Positions 26,359-35,956 of a stretch of DNA of 64,000 nucleotides are shown here, piece after piece. This DNA comes from Mucilaginibacter paludis DSM 18603. GTDB lineage: Bacteria > Bacteroidota > Bacteroidia > Sphingobacteriales > Sphingobacteriaceae. The stretch's first letter is position 1, and each line of letters opens with the position of its first letter. The position numbers were made by a program, and so were the translations under genes. The stretch lies in assembly GCF_000166195.2 (NCBI RefSeq), contig NZ_CM001403.1, forward strand, positions 6,094,432 through 6,158,431, given 5' to 3'. The notes under the pieces are model-generated. The model did no database searches and was not told the DNA's origin. It worked only from the letters and a program-made list of their open reading frames with translations.

Positions 26359-28722
26359 TTATTTCTCTTTCTCTAAAATCTGGAATCTGATCTGTAGCCT
26401 GCTGCCGTTAGCATCAACCAAAGTTAAAGTATGTGTGCCGGGGGATGGGTTTAAAGCGAATTGGTGGTAATTTATTGTTTCGCCCATATACTTATCATCC
26501 AGATGCCAGAATATTTTAATGCCTGATTGCCTGTGTGCGGCGTTGCAGATCATCCTCCCGCGGCTGCCGTCTGCTTCTAGCGGGACATAAATTTTGGAGC
26601 CGTCCTTCGGATAGATCAGTTCCATTGGCCGTTGCTGTGGTGTGGCCGAGCAACCTGGTTTAAATGGCGGTAATGTTTGGTATTGGTAATTTTTAGTTTT
26701 ATAGTAAAACTCCATCGATGGCGGAAGTACAAACCACGATTGATGTACCATGTTGATGGGGGCTTCGCAAGTCGAATTAACCTGCCATTTACAGCTGGCA
26801 TCTAAATGTACCAGTTGATGCCAGGGGCAAACAGGGGCTTTAATGCCATTTTGGGGCACCCATAAGGTATCGATGTGGTTGCAGTTTTCGCTGGCCCGGT
26901 AACCGCTTTCATGGCAAACGCCAATCCGTACCATAGCGCCTGTAGGCATGTCAAACCAATCGCGCGTAACGGGCAACTGCCTGAAAATTTCGAACAGGAT
27001 GGGCGCGGCGGTGTTTACGCCAATCAACCCCGGCCTGCCTTCGCCATTGGTATTGCCTACCCAAACGCCAACTACATATTTTGGTGTTACCCCTATAGCC
27101 CAGCCATCGCGAAAGCCAAAGCTTGTTCCAGTTTTCCAGGCGATGCGCTGTGTGGAGCTGAATTGCTGCCACAGCATCTCGTCGCCGGGACGCATCACTT
27201 CTTCCATCGCCTGGAAGGTATAGTATATCGATGCAGCATCCATCAAGCCGTCTTTTTCCAGCACGGGTTTCGGCATTATGGTTTGCGTGTAACAGGGGTT
27301 ATGAAAATCGTTGGCATTATATAAACCTTTATAGCGGCTATAATGGTTTAAAACCCTTGCCATATCCGCGTAAGCGCCGCTTAGTTCCCAGAGGTTGTTT
27401 TCGCCGCCGCCTAAAATGAGCGATAGGCCGTAAAAATCGGCAGGCTGCTTTAACGTGGTGATACCCATCCGGCGCAAAAAGGCATGGAAACGTTCGTATT
27501 TATATTGTTGCAACATCCTGACGGCGGGCACATTGAGCGACCGCGCCAGGGCTTTAGCAGCCGGGACGGCACCATCGTAGTTTAAATCAAAATTTTCGGG
27601 ATGGTAGCCTGCAATCTGCGTTGGTATATCAGGGATGAGGCTATTGGGCAGCAGTAAGCCATCGTGCAGCATAGATGCGTAAAGCAAAGGCTTTAGCGTA
27701 CTCCCCGGGCTTCGCGGCGCGCTGATCACGTCGACATTGCTTTGCAGTTCAGGGTCGCTGGTATGGAAGATATTGCCTACATAAGCCAGCGCCTGGCCGC
27801 TTTCTACATCTAATACAATGGCTGCCGCGTTGCGAATATCGTTGGCCTTAAGCACCCGGTGATGTTTTTCTAAAATATCAGTTACGTTTTGTTGCAAGGC
27901 CGAACTAATGGATGTTTTAATCCGTGTGCTGCTTTGCCTGTCGGCATGGTAATCGTTTTTAACCCGGTCGAGGAGGTGAGGGGCAAACTGGGGGAGGGGC
28001 ATCGGCCTGTCGGGCACAGGTTCCAGTTTAGCTAACGATGCGGTTGTAGCATCGATGATATGTTGCCGGTACAAACGGTCTAACAGTAAATTGCGTTTTT
28101 TGAGCAGGATAAGCCGGTTTTTACCGGGATGAACCAATGATGGCGAATTAGGCAATACGGCCAGTGCTGCCATTTCGCCCCACGACAGTTTACCCGGATC
28201 GCGGCCAAAGTACCTCCACGAGGCGGCATCTAAGCCTACTACGTTGCTGCCAAAGGGCGCGTTACTGGTATACAAGGCCAATATCTCCGCCTTGGAATGG
28301 GTGAGTTCCAGCCGCATGGCCCTGATCACTTCCAGCAGCTTTTGCCACACTGTACGATTGTTGCGTGTAGCCAGCCTGATTACCTGCATGGTTAAAGTAC
28401 TGCCGCCGCTCACTACATGCCCTGAGCGGATGTTTTGCCTGATTGCCCTGCCCAAAGCTAAGGCATCAAAACCCGGATGATGCTCAAAGCGTTTGTCTTC
28501 AAAGGCGATGATGCAGGCCTTAAATTTATCCGGAACATTGGGGTTATAAGGGAAGCGCCATTGCCCGTCGGCTGCTATGGAGGCACCTAATAGCTGGCCC
28601 TGGTTATCGTCGATAACGAATGAGGTTGGGGAGTTGAAGAGGTGGCGCGGAAGGCAGAACCAGAAGGCTAATAGTATGATTACTACAAACGATATGAGTA
28701 TAATTTTCTTTTTGGTTCTCAT
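26359..28722 (-). CDS. pbpC: Penicillin-binding protein 1C
   Basis: 787 aa, full length for PbpC. There is an N-terminal membrane anchor (about 5-24). The glycosyltransferase family 51 domain is at about 45-225 (AFEDKRFEHHPGFD with the catalytic Glu, GGSTLTMQ). The transpeptidase domain is at about 295-560, with SPGST (Ser nucleophile followed by LKPLLYA), SLN and KTGTS. The C-terminal BiPBP_C-type domain is at about 690-785. Cys-containing loops (ICHESGYRASENC) precede it. PbpC polymerises or repairs peptidoglycan. It is encoded near an alpha-2-macroglobulin gene, a linkage also known from Escherichia coli. Confidence 0.95.
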   Translation of the reverse strand: MRTKKKIILISFVVIILLAFWFCLPRHLFNSPTSFVIDDNQGQLLGASIAADGQWRFPYNPNVPDKFKACIIAFEDKRFEHHPGFDALALGRAIRQNIRSGHVVSGGSTLTMQVIRLATRNNRTVWQKLLEVIRAMRLELTHSKAEILALYTSNAPFGSNVVGLDAASWRYFGRDPGKLSWGEMAALAVLPNSPSLVHPGKNRLILLKKRNLLLDRLYRQHIIDATTASLAKLEPVPDRPMPLPQFAPHLLDRVKNDYHADRQSSTRIKTSISSALQQNVTDILEKHHRVLKANDIRNAAAIVLDVESGQALAYVGNIFHTSDPELQSNVDVISAPRSPGSTLKPLLYASMLHDGLLLPNSLIPDIPTQIAGYHPENFDLNYDGAVPAAKALARSLNVPAVRMLQQYKYERFHAFLRRMGITTLKQPADFYGLSLILGGGENNLWELSGAYADMARVLNHYSRYKGLYNANDFHNPCYTQTIMPKPVLEKDGLMDAASIYYTFQAMEEVMRPGDEMLWQQFSSTQRIAWKTGTSFGFRDGWAIGVTPKYVVGVWVGNTNGEGRPGLIGVNTAAPILFEIFRQLPVTRDWFDMPTGAMVRIGVCHESGYRASENCNHIDTLWVPQNGIKAPVCPWHQLVHLDASCKWQVNSTCEAPINMVHQSWFVLPPSMEFYYKTKNYQYQTLPPFKPGCSATPQQRPMELIYPKDGSKIYVPLEADGSRGRMICNAAHRQSGIKIFWHLDDKYMGETINYHQFALNPSPGTHTLTLVDANGSRLQIRFQILEKEK

Positions 28723-28800
28723 TTTTTGATGCCACAGCTACTAAATGGAAATGTTTGTCGGGTGGTTGCTTTTCTCGCTTCGTCGATTATTATCTACTCA

Positions 28801-29664
28801 TCACACTTTGCCAAGTGCGGCTTCTTCATCTCCTAATGTTGGATTGTATTCAAAATATTTTTCTAAAAACATCCAGCCACCTATCGCAATGGCAGCGCAA
28901 ATAACAAACAACGCGATGTATACCGGAGTACTTACCAATTGGTTTAGCGAGTCGGTGTTTTTGAAGGCCGAGCTAAGTAATATTGAAAATAGGTTGTTCG
29001 CAAAATGAATCAACATGCCTGGAATAATAGAGTTGGTTTTCCAGTACATCCATCCCATCAATAAGCCACCCAAAAATGCAGGTATGGCCTGCCACGGATT
29101 TAAATGAACTAAGCCGAAAATGGCAGCCGATACAATGATTGCCTTTTGTGGTGAATAGTTTTTGAGCAAACCATTTAAGATAATCCCCCTGAAAAGAATT
29201 TCCTCCAAAATAGGGGCAGCCACAATACCCATGATTATTGTAAACAGGTTTGGGTCACTGAGCTCGGCAAATATCTTTTTCCATTTATCAGACATTGGCC
29301 ATAAAATATTTATTGGAGCTGTTAATACTGGCATGGTTAATACCATTACTACACCAACTACTATTGGTATCAGCGCCACTTTGTTCAATTTTATTTTATA
29401 ACTTATTCCTTCAAACTGTTTTATCTTTTTTAAACCAACGCCTATTACACCCAAAATTGCGGCGCTATAACTTAGCAATGTTATTAATGAGCTTGTTGAC
29501 TTATCGGGATGGTCTGTAGTTTTTATTATAATTAAAGGTATGGCTGTAACAACTGAAAACAGTAAAAAGTACAAGCCCAATCCCATGGACTGTTTAATGT
29601 TGGGATAATTAACCTGTTCAGCCAGGCATGGTTCAATATCTTTTACTTCTTCATCAATTAGCAT
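28801..29664 (-). CDS. CPBP-family intramembrane metalloprotease
   Basis: 287 aa with about seven hydrophobic helices. The family motifs are EEILFRG (Glu-Glu-x-x-x-Arg, about 156-162), HLNPWQ (about 193-198) and HFANNLFS (about 225-232), which provide the metal ligands of Abi/CAAX-type proteases. Substrates are unknown. These proteins act in membrane-protein maturation or in defence and immunity. It sits between the alpha-2-macroglobulin and pbpC genes on the same strand, with gaps of about 150 and 80 bp. Confidence 0.88.
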   Translation of the reverse strand: MLIDEEVKDIEPCLAEQVNYPNIKQSMGLGLYFLLFSVVTAIPLIIIKTTDHPDKSTSSLITLLSYSAAILGVIGVGLKKIKQFEGISYKIKLNKVALIPIVVGVVMVLTMPVLTAPINILWPMSDKWKKIFAELSDPNLFTIIMGIVAAPILEEILFRGIILNGLLKNYSPQKAIIVSAAIFGLVHLNPWQAIPAFLGGLLMGWMYWKTNSIIPGMLIHFANNLFSILLSSAFKNTDSLNQLVSTPVYIALFVICAAIAIGGWMFLEKYFEYNPTLGDEEAALGKV

Positions 29665-29768
29665 GTACGTATATTTTATTCTTTCAATGCCAAAACTTTA
29701 AAATCGTTAATAAGGCAGAGGAAGGAAGTATCAAGCGAAAAAGAAAATATCTGAAGCTATAGTTCAAT

Positions 29769-29804
29769 CCCACTTTATAACTGTTCAACCTACCAACTTT
29801 CCAA
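29769..29804. repeat. Heptanucleotide tract H8
   Basis: Degenerate 7-bp units ending close to the stop of the alpha-2-macroglobulin gene: CCACTTT, ATAACTG, TTCAACC, TACCAAC and TTTCCAAC-like. It is weaker than the other tracts. Confidence 0.4.
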
Positions 29805-29812
29805 CGAGATCC

Positions 29813-32800
29813 CTACTTCAGCACCTCAACCCATTGCCCTTTTGCCAAGGCGCTGATGGAAGTATTGTACATAGCTTCGCAATAAGCTGGCGGTTGATAA
29901 AACCTGCCTAAGTAAGCGGCGTTCAGCATCACAAAATAAGTTGCCTCTTTGCCTTCAGTCAAACTGAAATAGGTATTTACCCGGTCGTCGCGAATGTCAC
30001 GGTAATCGGATGGTGACGATTTAAAAGCTTCGTCGTTGTTCATCATCCGGGTATTGAGGATCTCCCAGCCCGAAGGGAAGATCTGCGAAAGCGCCATGTT
30101 ATCATAACGGCCCCGTTTGCCCGGATTTTTGATATTAACCTGGGCCACAAAATCTGTCCCCTGTTTTATTTTTGAAGGATCGGTAGGTATGCCGTTTAAC
30201 GTAAAATAGCTGATGCACATCTGCAATACATCGGGGTTATCGATGGGGGGCACGTCCTCACCTGTAACAGGCTGCCCTTGTTGGATGAGCCTCAGGTACA
30301 GTTTGTTCTTCCCATTGTTTTGAAGGGTAACCTTACCCGATTGCGCTTTAACCGGCAGCGACCAGAGATACGAACCTGAATTAACACTGGCCTTAGCGCC
30401 GTTTACCTGGTAGTTGAACAACAACTTGCTTCCCGATGCATTTTTACCGCAGTACTCGGCAATGGCTACCAAGCTGTAGGCGGTGGTTTGGGTACTGTAC
30501 CAGCTATCCTGAGATAAGCGTGCGGCAACCGTACGCAATAAACCGGAGGCTTGGGCGCGCTGGCCCAGCAGGGTTAAGGTTTCCAATATCATGGCTTCGT
30601 CGCGCAGGTCGGAGCCGTAGGTGCCAAACAGCGTATAGTAGGGCTTGATGGTAGTGAGCAGGTTGGAGATCATCCTTAAACCCACTTCGGGCTGCCCGGC
30701 CAGTTTGTAAGCTGCCGCGAGCCTCCATTTAGCCTCCAGGCTGATGTAAGGGAACTCTTTAAGCCTGTTCATGGCGCCTAACTCAGGCGCATGGGCCAAA
30801 GCCAGCAGGTAAAGCCGATAGGATTGTACCAGGTCGGCACCATAAAAGCTGCGCGAATCCGGCGCCCATGATAGGGCCTTTTGCCGCTGATAGTTTTTCC
30901 AGTGTTCAATAAATCCGGCAGGCAAAGCATACCCGGCAGCTTGCGCGGCCAACATAAAATGACCGGCATAGTTAGTTCCCCATTCGTCCGCTTCGGCTCC
31001 ATCGGGCCAGTAACTCAAGCCTCCGCCTGTTACCTGGAAGCCGTTAAGCTTGTTAATCCCGGCCTTAATATTGCGGTCGGTAATGGCTTTTTGGTAGGAT
31101 GACAGATCTGTTAACTGGTTTAAATAGAGCTGTGGAAATACTGCCGATGTGGTTTGCTCCACGCATCCGTGCGGATATTCTATCAGGTAGCTTAAGCGTT
31201 TGGCCAGGTTTAACGCAGGTATGTTGGAAGCCTCAAGTGTGGCTTTATTGGTTCCGGCCATGCCGATGGCCGCGTACGGAACGCTCCATGAGTCACCGGG
31301 TGCCAGTTCCTTATCCAAAATTTTTGTAATAGCAGGGTTGGGGTTGCGCACATTCAGTTCCACATCATAGGTAGCTTTTTCGTTTCCGCTTTGCGCGATG
31401 ATCTTTACTTTACCCACACCGATAAAGTTTTTAACATCCAGATCAAACGTAACCATCTGTTCGCCCGGTTTGGCAAAGGTGATGGTTTGGCGGTTGTTTG
31501 CGGTTGTGAGATTGCTGAACGCATTCGATTGTATCTGTAAGGTAACCATTTTTACGTTGTTCTCCATAGCAAAAACCGTAACAGGCAGCTGCACCTTCTC
31601 TGATGGACCTAACACGCGGGGCAGGGTAGCCAATATCATTAACGGCTTTTTAACCGCTACGGCCTTATCGGCAAAACCGTAACCGCCCTGGTGGCCGGCA
31701 ATAACCATCGCTTTAACCGAGCCGATGTATTGCGGCAGGGTAAAGGCATGCGTTTGTTTTTCGCCGGCGTTTAAATGGTAGGGCCCCATAAATTTAACTA
31801 CAGGCTTAAACCGGTTTACCGATACATTTTTGTTGGTTGAACGGCCTCCGGCATCACCGCCTATACTGAGTATCCGTTCCAGATCGCCGCCAAAGGCGCC
31901 AATTACATAGTCAAACAGATCCCAGGTTTTTACGCCCAGCGCCTCGCGGGCGTAAAATGATTCGTGCGGATCGGGCGTTTTATAATTGGTAATGTCCAGC
32001 AAGCCCTCGTCAACAATGGCTACGGTATAGGTCATCTCCTTGCCCGAAGCCTCGGACACCGTAATGGCCGACCGTGTTTCCGGCCGGATTTTATCGGGCA
32101 TGGTAATTACCGGCTTCAATATCGTAGCCGGGTTTTCTACCAGCAGCGGTATAGCGCCATACATGCGGATGGGCAGGTCGTTCACCGTTTGCGAGTGCGG
32201 CTGTAGCAGCGTTACATTCACAAAAACGTTCGGCGCCATCGTTTCGTCAACCTTAAAGTGATATTGCGTTTCGCCTTTTTCGGTGTTGATCCAATCGGTT
32301 TTTAACACCCGAGTGCCGTTTTCAAAGCTGATTAAGGCCCGGCCATTGGCCATAGTGGGTATGGTTAACACGGCTTCTTCGCCCACCTTATAGTTGGGTT
32401 TATCGGCAGTGAACGATAGCATAGCAGCTTCCGTAGGGTTATCCTGCTGCAGGCGCTGCGCGTAGTTCGGCCAGTCGATATAAATAATTTTGCCGGTGGT
32501 ATGGCCTGTTTGTTCATCCTTAACCCTCACCAGGTACCGGCCCCATTCCGGCTGATTGATCTGCATTCCCCATTTACCGCGTCCGTTGTTCAGGGTAACA
32601 GTTTCGGTTTTAATCAGCTTATTGTATTTATCCTGGGTAAAGTTGCTCATCTGGTCGCCGGTATTATCCCACCACCAGCGCCATTGTATTTTATAAAGTT
32701 CTACTTGTACGGTACGCCTGCCTTGTATCAGGTTGCCCTTGGTGTCCACATCGGCAATATCAAAAGTGTGTAATTGCCCGGTATACAGCATCCCCGTAAG

Positions 32801-35422
32801 GGCATTCCCTTTTTCTGCCTTAATACCCACATAGCCCGGGTATACGTTATAAGGCATGCTCACCTGGTTAATGCTGAAATTGCCGCCAGGTTCAAAAACC
32901 TTCACCATAAAATTGGCTCGCAACTGGCCCGGTGCTTGTTTTTCTACATTGATATCGGCATCAACAGATGTATTGCCTTCGGCATCTAAACGGCCGTCAA
33001 ACACATTTTGCACCTGGGTGTTGAAGGCCAGGGTAGGGTCGTCAAAATCGTAATCGTCAAAGTTTTTAAAGGCTGTTTTTTGCGAAGTAAGGTAAGCGTC
33101 AACCTTGGCCTTTAAGTTTTGGGCTATGCCGCCAAACAGCCATTTGGCATTTAAAGTGCCTTTGGTGTTACTGCCTTTGGTTAGCTCGGTTTGGTTGCCA
33201 AAGCTCAGGTTGAGCTTTAAGCGGTTAGGCATAATGGTCTCTATCTTGATATTCTTCTCAAACGTAGCGCCGCCAACTTTAATCTTAACCGTCCAGTTGC
33301 CGGTAACATCGGATGTTTGAGTGGCTAAATGGAAGCTGTAAAAACCATCAACCGATTTGGTTTGCGTAGCCGTGGTATACAACTGGCCCATCGGGTTGTA
33401 AAAATTCATTTCTACGGGGTGGTCTGGCGGCAGCTTGTTCTGCTTATCTTCCAAAATAAACGATACATAAATACTATCGCCCGGCCTCCAAACGCCACGC
33501 TCGCCATAAATAAAGCCCTTGATGCCGCTTTGAACCTGCTCGCCGCCCACATTAAAACGGGTGAGGGGTAATGAGCTGCCGTCGTCCAGTTTTAAATAGC
33601 CCCGCTCATCGCCATGTTTGGCAACTAATAAGTACGGTTTCCGTTTGATGTCGAATTTGGCCAGTCCGTAAGCATCGGATGTTGCTTTGGCTATAACCTG
33701 TTTCTGGTAATCCAGCAGGTTAAGCTCAATGCCCGACAGGGGTTTGGCTGTTAAAATATCGGTAGCGATAACCACCATGCTGTTATCGGTGCCGCGTTTG
33801 GCAATTAAACCGATGTTTGAGGCGATGATATTGCGGATGGCCCATTTCTCTTTAGTGAAGTATGACTCGGTGCAAGGGTTATCGCGGTCGCTCCAGTTAT
33901 AGCCTATCGGATGGTAGCTGTCGTAGCGCGACCAAAAGCTATCGTCCTCGTCACTTAACGACGAATTGCCGCTGCCTTCATAGTAATCACCCTCATAACC
34001 TTCTTCGTCATCGCCGGTATTGGTTTTAACCGGGCCGCCGCCCTTGCAGCTGTATAGCGAATAATCTTTACGGAAACCGATAATTACCCGGTATATTGCT
34101 CCCGGCTCGGTGCGGAGCAGCTTATCGATATCCAACATAAACCGCGTTTTTTTGTTGAGGTTAACGGATTTATCGCCGTCCAGCCTGATTGTTTTTTGCA
34201 CAATGGGCTTGCCTACGCGCCTCAGCTCATTGTCGCCGTTAATATCATTGGTTTGGAAGTATTGCGGTACATTGTCTTCGTAGATCTTGATGATGCTTAC
34301 ATCAACCGCATTGAGGTTAACGGCCTCAAAAGGCATCATCAGTTTGCCCGAACTTGGTAATATTACGCCCTTGCCGGGGATGGTTACTGCCGGGAGTTTG
34401 TTTTCAAAAAACACATTGGCAGTATAATTCTTTTTTATTTTTTGGTGGGATATGTTTTCAACGCCCTGGTTTACAAATGAAGTATAATTGCCATCCAGCC
34501 GCTCAGAAGCGTAAACCTTTACCGTACTCCCTTCAATGGTATAAGCAGGTTCGGTGGTGTTGCTGATACCTATCAGGCCGTTCAGCTCCTGCCCAACCAT
34601 GATAGCGTCAGAAAACTGGACCAGCACATATTGTTCCTGATCCTGCACGGCGCGGATATTGAGCACCCTGAAATCGCCTATGGCGGGTATCTCAAATTGT
34701 TGCGAGCCTTTTTTATCCACATTGAGGGCGTTGCCATCCCATGTTACCGTTACCGGGTTAACCCCGTTGGACAATCTTGTCAGTTTACCTATCGTAAAGG
34801 TATGGGTATGCGTATAGGGGTTATGCTGCCAGCTGATGTGTACATCCGAAGCAAAATTGACGCTGATCAGTTTTTCAATTTTTTCATCTTTCTCAGCATC
34901 TGAGGTTTGGATGGCACCTTCCAGTTTCATTTGGGTGGTTGAGGTGCGGGTAGCGGTTTGCAAACCGTTAAAAGTAACCGTAAAATCGGGTTTAATGGTT
35001 TGAAAGGTAAACTCAAACTTTTGGTAGTGAGCGGGCACATCAATCACTTTACCTAACTTAAACGATGCGTTGTACTGCTTATCCGCGTCGAGCGCTTTCT
35101 CAGGCTTAAATTCTATTGTGCGGGCATCAACCCAGTAGGCCTTGCCCTTAACAGAGGGCGAGAGCTCAAAAATGCCGTTAGGCAGGGCCTCGTTTTGTAC
35201 GTGTGTACCCTGCACCTGGTTGGCCAGGCGGATACGGATGCTGCTTTCTTTAGAGATGATACCCGAGGTATACGATTCGATATACTTGCTGAAGGAGGAA
35301 TCTACAGTGGTTATGCCCTTATGGTGCTGCAGGGAATAAGCTACTAAGCCAACTAAAACCAGTAATAAAATGGCAGGCAGAATGCTCGCTTTGCTAAAAA
35401 GAGAGCTTTTAGGTAGTTGCAT
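29813..35422 (-). CDS. Bacterial alpha-2-macroglobulin
   Basis: 1869 aa. Bacterial alpha-2-macroglobulins are periplasmic protease traps. There is an N-terminal signal or anchor (about 12-31, ILLLVLVGLVAYS). Several macroglobulin domains follow, with MG2-type sequence around 580-680 (YGERGVWRPGDSIYVSFILED). The thioester motif is intact as GCVEQTT with Cys1420 and Gln1423, and the terpenoid-cyclase-like thioester domain follows. No lipobox Cys is obvious at the N-terminus, unlike the E. coli lipoprotein, so anchoring may be by a transmembrane helix. A Gly/Ser/Asp/Glu-rich insert lies at about 465-500. The locus also holds pbpC and a CPBP protease. Confidence 0.93.
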   Translation of the reverse strand: MQLPKSSLFSKASILPAILLLVLVGLVAYSLQHHKGITTVDSSFSKYIESYTSGIISKESSIRIRLANQVQGTHVQNEALPNGIFELSPSVKGKAYWVDARTIEFKPEKALDADKQYNASFKLGKVIDVPAHYQKFEFTFQTIKPDFTVTFNGLQTATRTSTTQMKLEGAIQTSDAEKDEKIEKLISVNFASDVHISWQHNPYTHTHTFTIGKLTRLSNGVNPVTVTWDGNALNVDKKGSQQFEIPAIGDFRVLNIRAVQDQEQYVLVQFSDAIMVGQELNGLIGISNTTEPAYTIEGSTVKVYASERLDGNYTSFVNQGVENISHQKIKKNYTANVFFENKLPAVTIPGKGVILPSSGKLMMPFEAVNLNAVDVSIIKIYEDNVPQYFQTNDINGDNELRRVGKPIVQKTIRLDGDKSVNLNKKTRFMLDIDKLLRTEPGAIYRVIIGFRKDYSLYSCKGGGPVKTNTGDDEEGYEGDYYEGSGNSSLSDEDDSFWSRYDSYHPIGYNWSDRDNPCTESYFTKEKWAIRNIIASNIGLIAKRGTDNSMVVIATDILTAKPLSGIELNLLDYQKQVIAKATSDAYGLAKFDIKRKPYLLVAKHGDERGYLKLDDGSSLPLTRFNVGGEQVQSGIKGFIYGERGVWRPGDSIYVSFILEDKQNKLPPDHPVEMNFYNPMGQLYTTATQTKSVDGFYSFHLATQTSDVTGNWTVKIKVGGATFEKNIKIETIMPNRLKLNLSFGNQTELTKGSNTKGTLNAKWLFGGIAQNLKAKVDAYLTSQKTAFKNFDDYDFDDPTLAFNTQVQNVFDGRLDAEGNTSVDADINVEKQAPGQLRANFMVKVFEPGGNFSINQVSMPYNVYPGYVGIKAEKGNALTGMLYTGQLHTFDIADVDTKGNLIQGRRTVQVELYKIQWRWWWDNTGDQMSNFTQDKYNKLIKTETVTLNNGRGKWGMQINQPEWGRYLVRVKDEQTGHTTGKIIYIDWPNYAQRLQQDNPTEAAMLSFTADKPNYKVGEEAVLTIPTMANGRALISFENGTRVLKTDWINTEKGETQYHFKVDETMAPNVFVNVTLLQPHSQTVNDLPIRMYGAIPLLVENPATILKPVITMPDKIRPETRSAITVSEASGKEMTYTVAIVDEGLLDITNYKTPDPHESFYAREALGVKTWDLFDYVIGAFGGDLERILSIGGDAGGRSTNKNVSVNRFKPVVKFMGPYHLNAGEKQTHAFTLPQYIGSVKAMVIAGHQGGYGFADKAVAVKKPLMILATLPRVLGPSEKVQLPVTVFAMENNVKMVTLQIQSNAFSNLTTANNRQTITFAKPGEQMVTFDLDVKNFIGVGKVKIIAQSGNEKATYDVELNVRNPNPAITKILDKELAPGDSWSVPYAAIGMAGTNKATLEASNIPALNLAKRLSYLIEYPHGCVEQTTSAVFPQLYLNQLTDLSSYQKAITDRNIKAGINKLNGFQVTGGGLSYWPDGAEADEWGTNYAGHFMLAAQAAGYALPAGFIEHWKNYQRQKALSWAPDSRSFYGADLVQSYRLYLLALAHAPELGAMNRLKEFPYISLEAKWRLAAAYKLAGQPEVGLRMISNLLTTIKPYYTLFGTYGSDLRDEAMILETLTLLGQRAQASGLLRTVAARLSQDSWYSTQTTAYSLVAIAEYCGKNASGSKLLFNYQVNGAKASVNSGSYLWSLPVKAQSGKVTLQNNGKNKLYLRLIQQGQPVTGEDVPPIDNPDVLQMCISYFTLNGIPTDPSKIKQGTDFVAQVNIKNPGKRGRYDNMALSQIFPSGWEILNTRMMNNDEAFKSSPSDYRDIRDDRVNTYFSLTEGKEATYFVMLNAAYLGRFYQPPAYCEAMYNTSISALAKGQWVEVLK

Positions 35423-35512
35423 GGAGGCGATGATTTTATGATGAAAATTATAAAAATAATATCATAAAGTACTTCGCCTGAAAAAATATTTATTGAGGCG
35501 TTTTTTGCGGAA

Positions 35513-35917
35513 TTAAAGAATCATTACTCCCGGTTTATTAAGTACCGGAAGCTTGATGAAATTAGAGTCGATAATGCTTTCGGGAAGGAAAATAAATTTT
35601 TTATCGTAGATGTTTTTGCCGATGTAATAGCTGAGCCAGTACTCGTTATTGAGGCCAAAAGTTTCTTCGTCAATAGGTTCTATCAATACAAAGGCCTTGC
35701 TTTCAACCTTAGGGAACATGTGGCGCAGAACGGATGTTTTTACGGGCTCCCCATTTTTCTCCCCATATCCTTTGGAGGTGATCAGCACATTTTCAATAGG
35801 CTCATTTTTAAGATTGATGAGGTATACATACCAAATTTTAGTTTCAATATTTTCGCGCTCCAGCGCTACTGCAATGGCAATATCTACAACTCTGTTTTCG
35901 GGCAAATCTTTTTTCAT
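35513..35917 (-). CDS. Conserved-looking cytosolic protein of unknown function
   Basis: 134 aa with no signal peptide or membrane segment. It has alternating beta-rich segments (IWYVYLINLKNEPIENVLITSKGYG, AFVLIEPIDEETFG) and a C-terminal FIKLPVLNKPGVMIL. A structured small domain is likely, but no family is recognised. It is encoded 39 bp after topA on the same strand, so it is probably co-transcribed. Confidence 0.7.
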   Translation of the reverse strand: MKKDLPENRVVDIAIAVALERENIETKIWYVYLINLKNEPIENVLITSKGYGEKNGEPVKTSVLRHMFPKVESKAFVLIEPIDEETFGLNNEYWLSYYIGKNIYDKKFIFLPESIIDSNFIKLPVLNKPGVMIL

Positions 35918-35956
35918 AACTCAATAAAACAGGGCGTTATGGCAACCCTTATCACA

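Noticed and set aside
26616..27324. Long alternative frames inside pbpC
   Set aside because: pbpC is intact in its own frame with all domains. These are GC-driven shadows.
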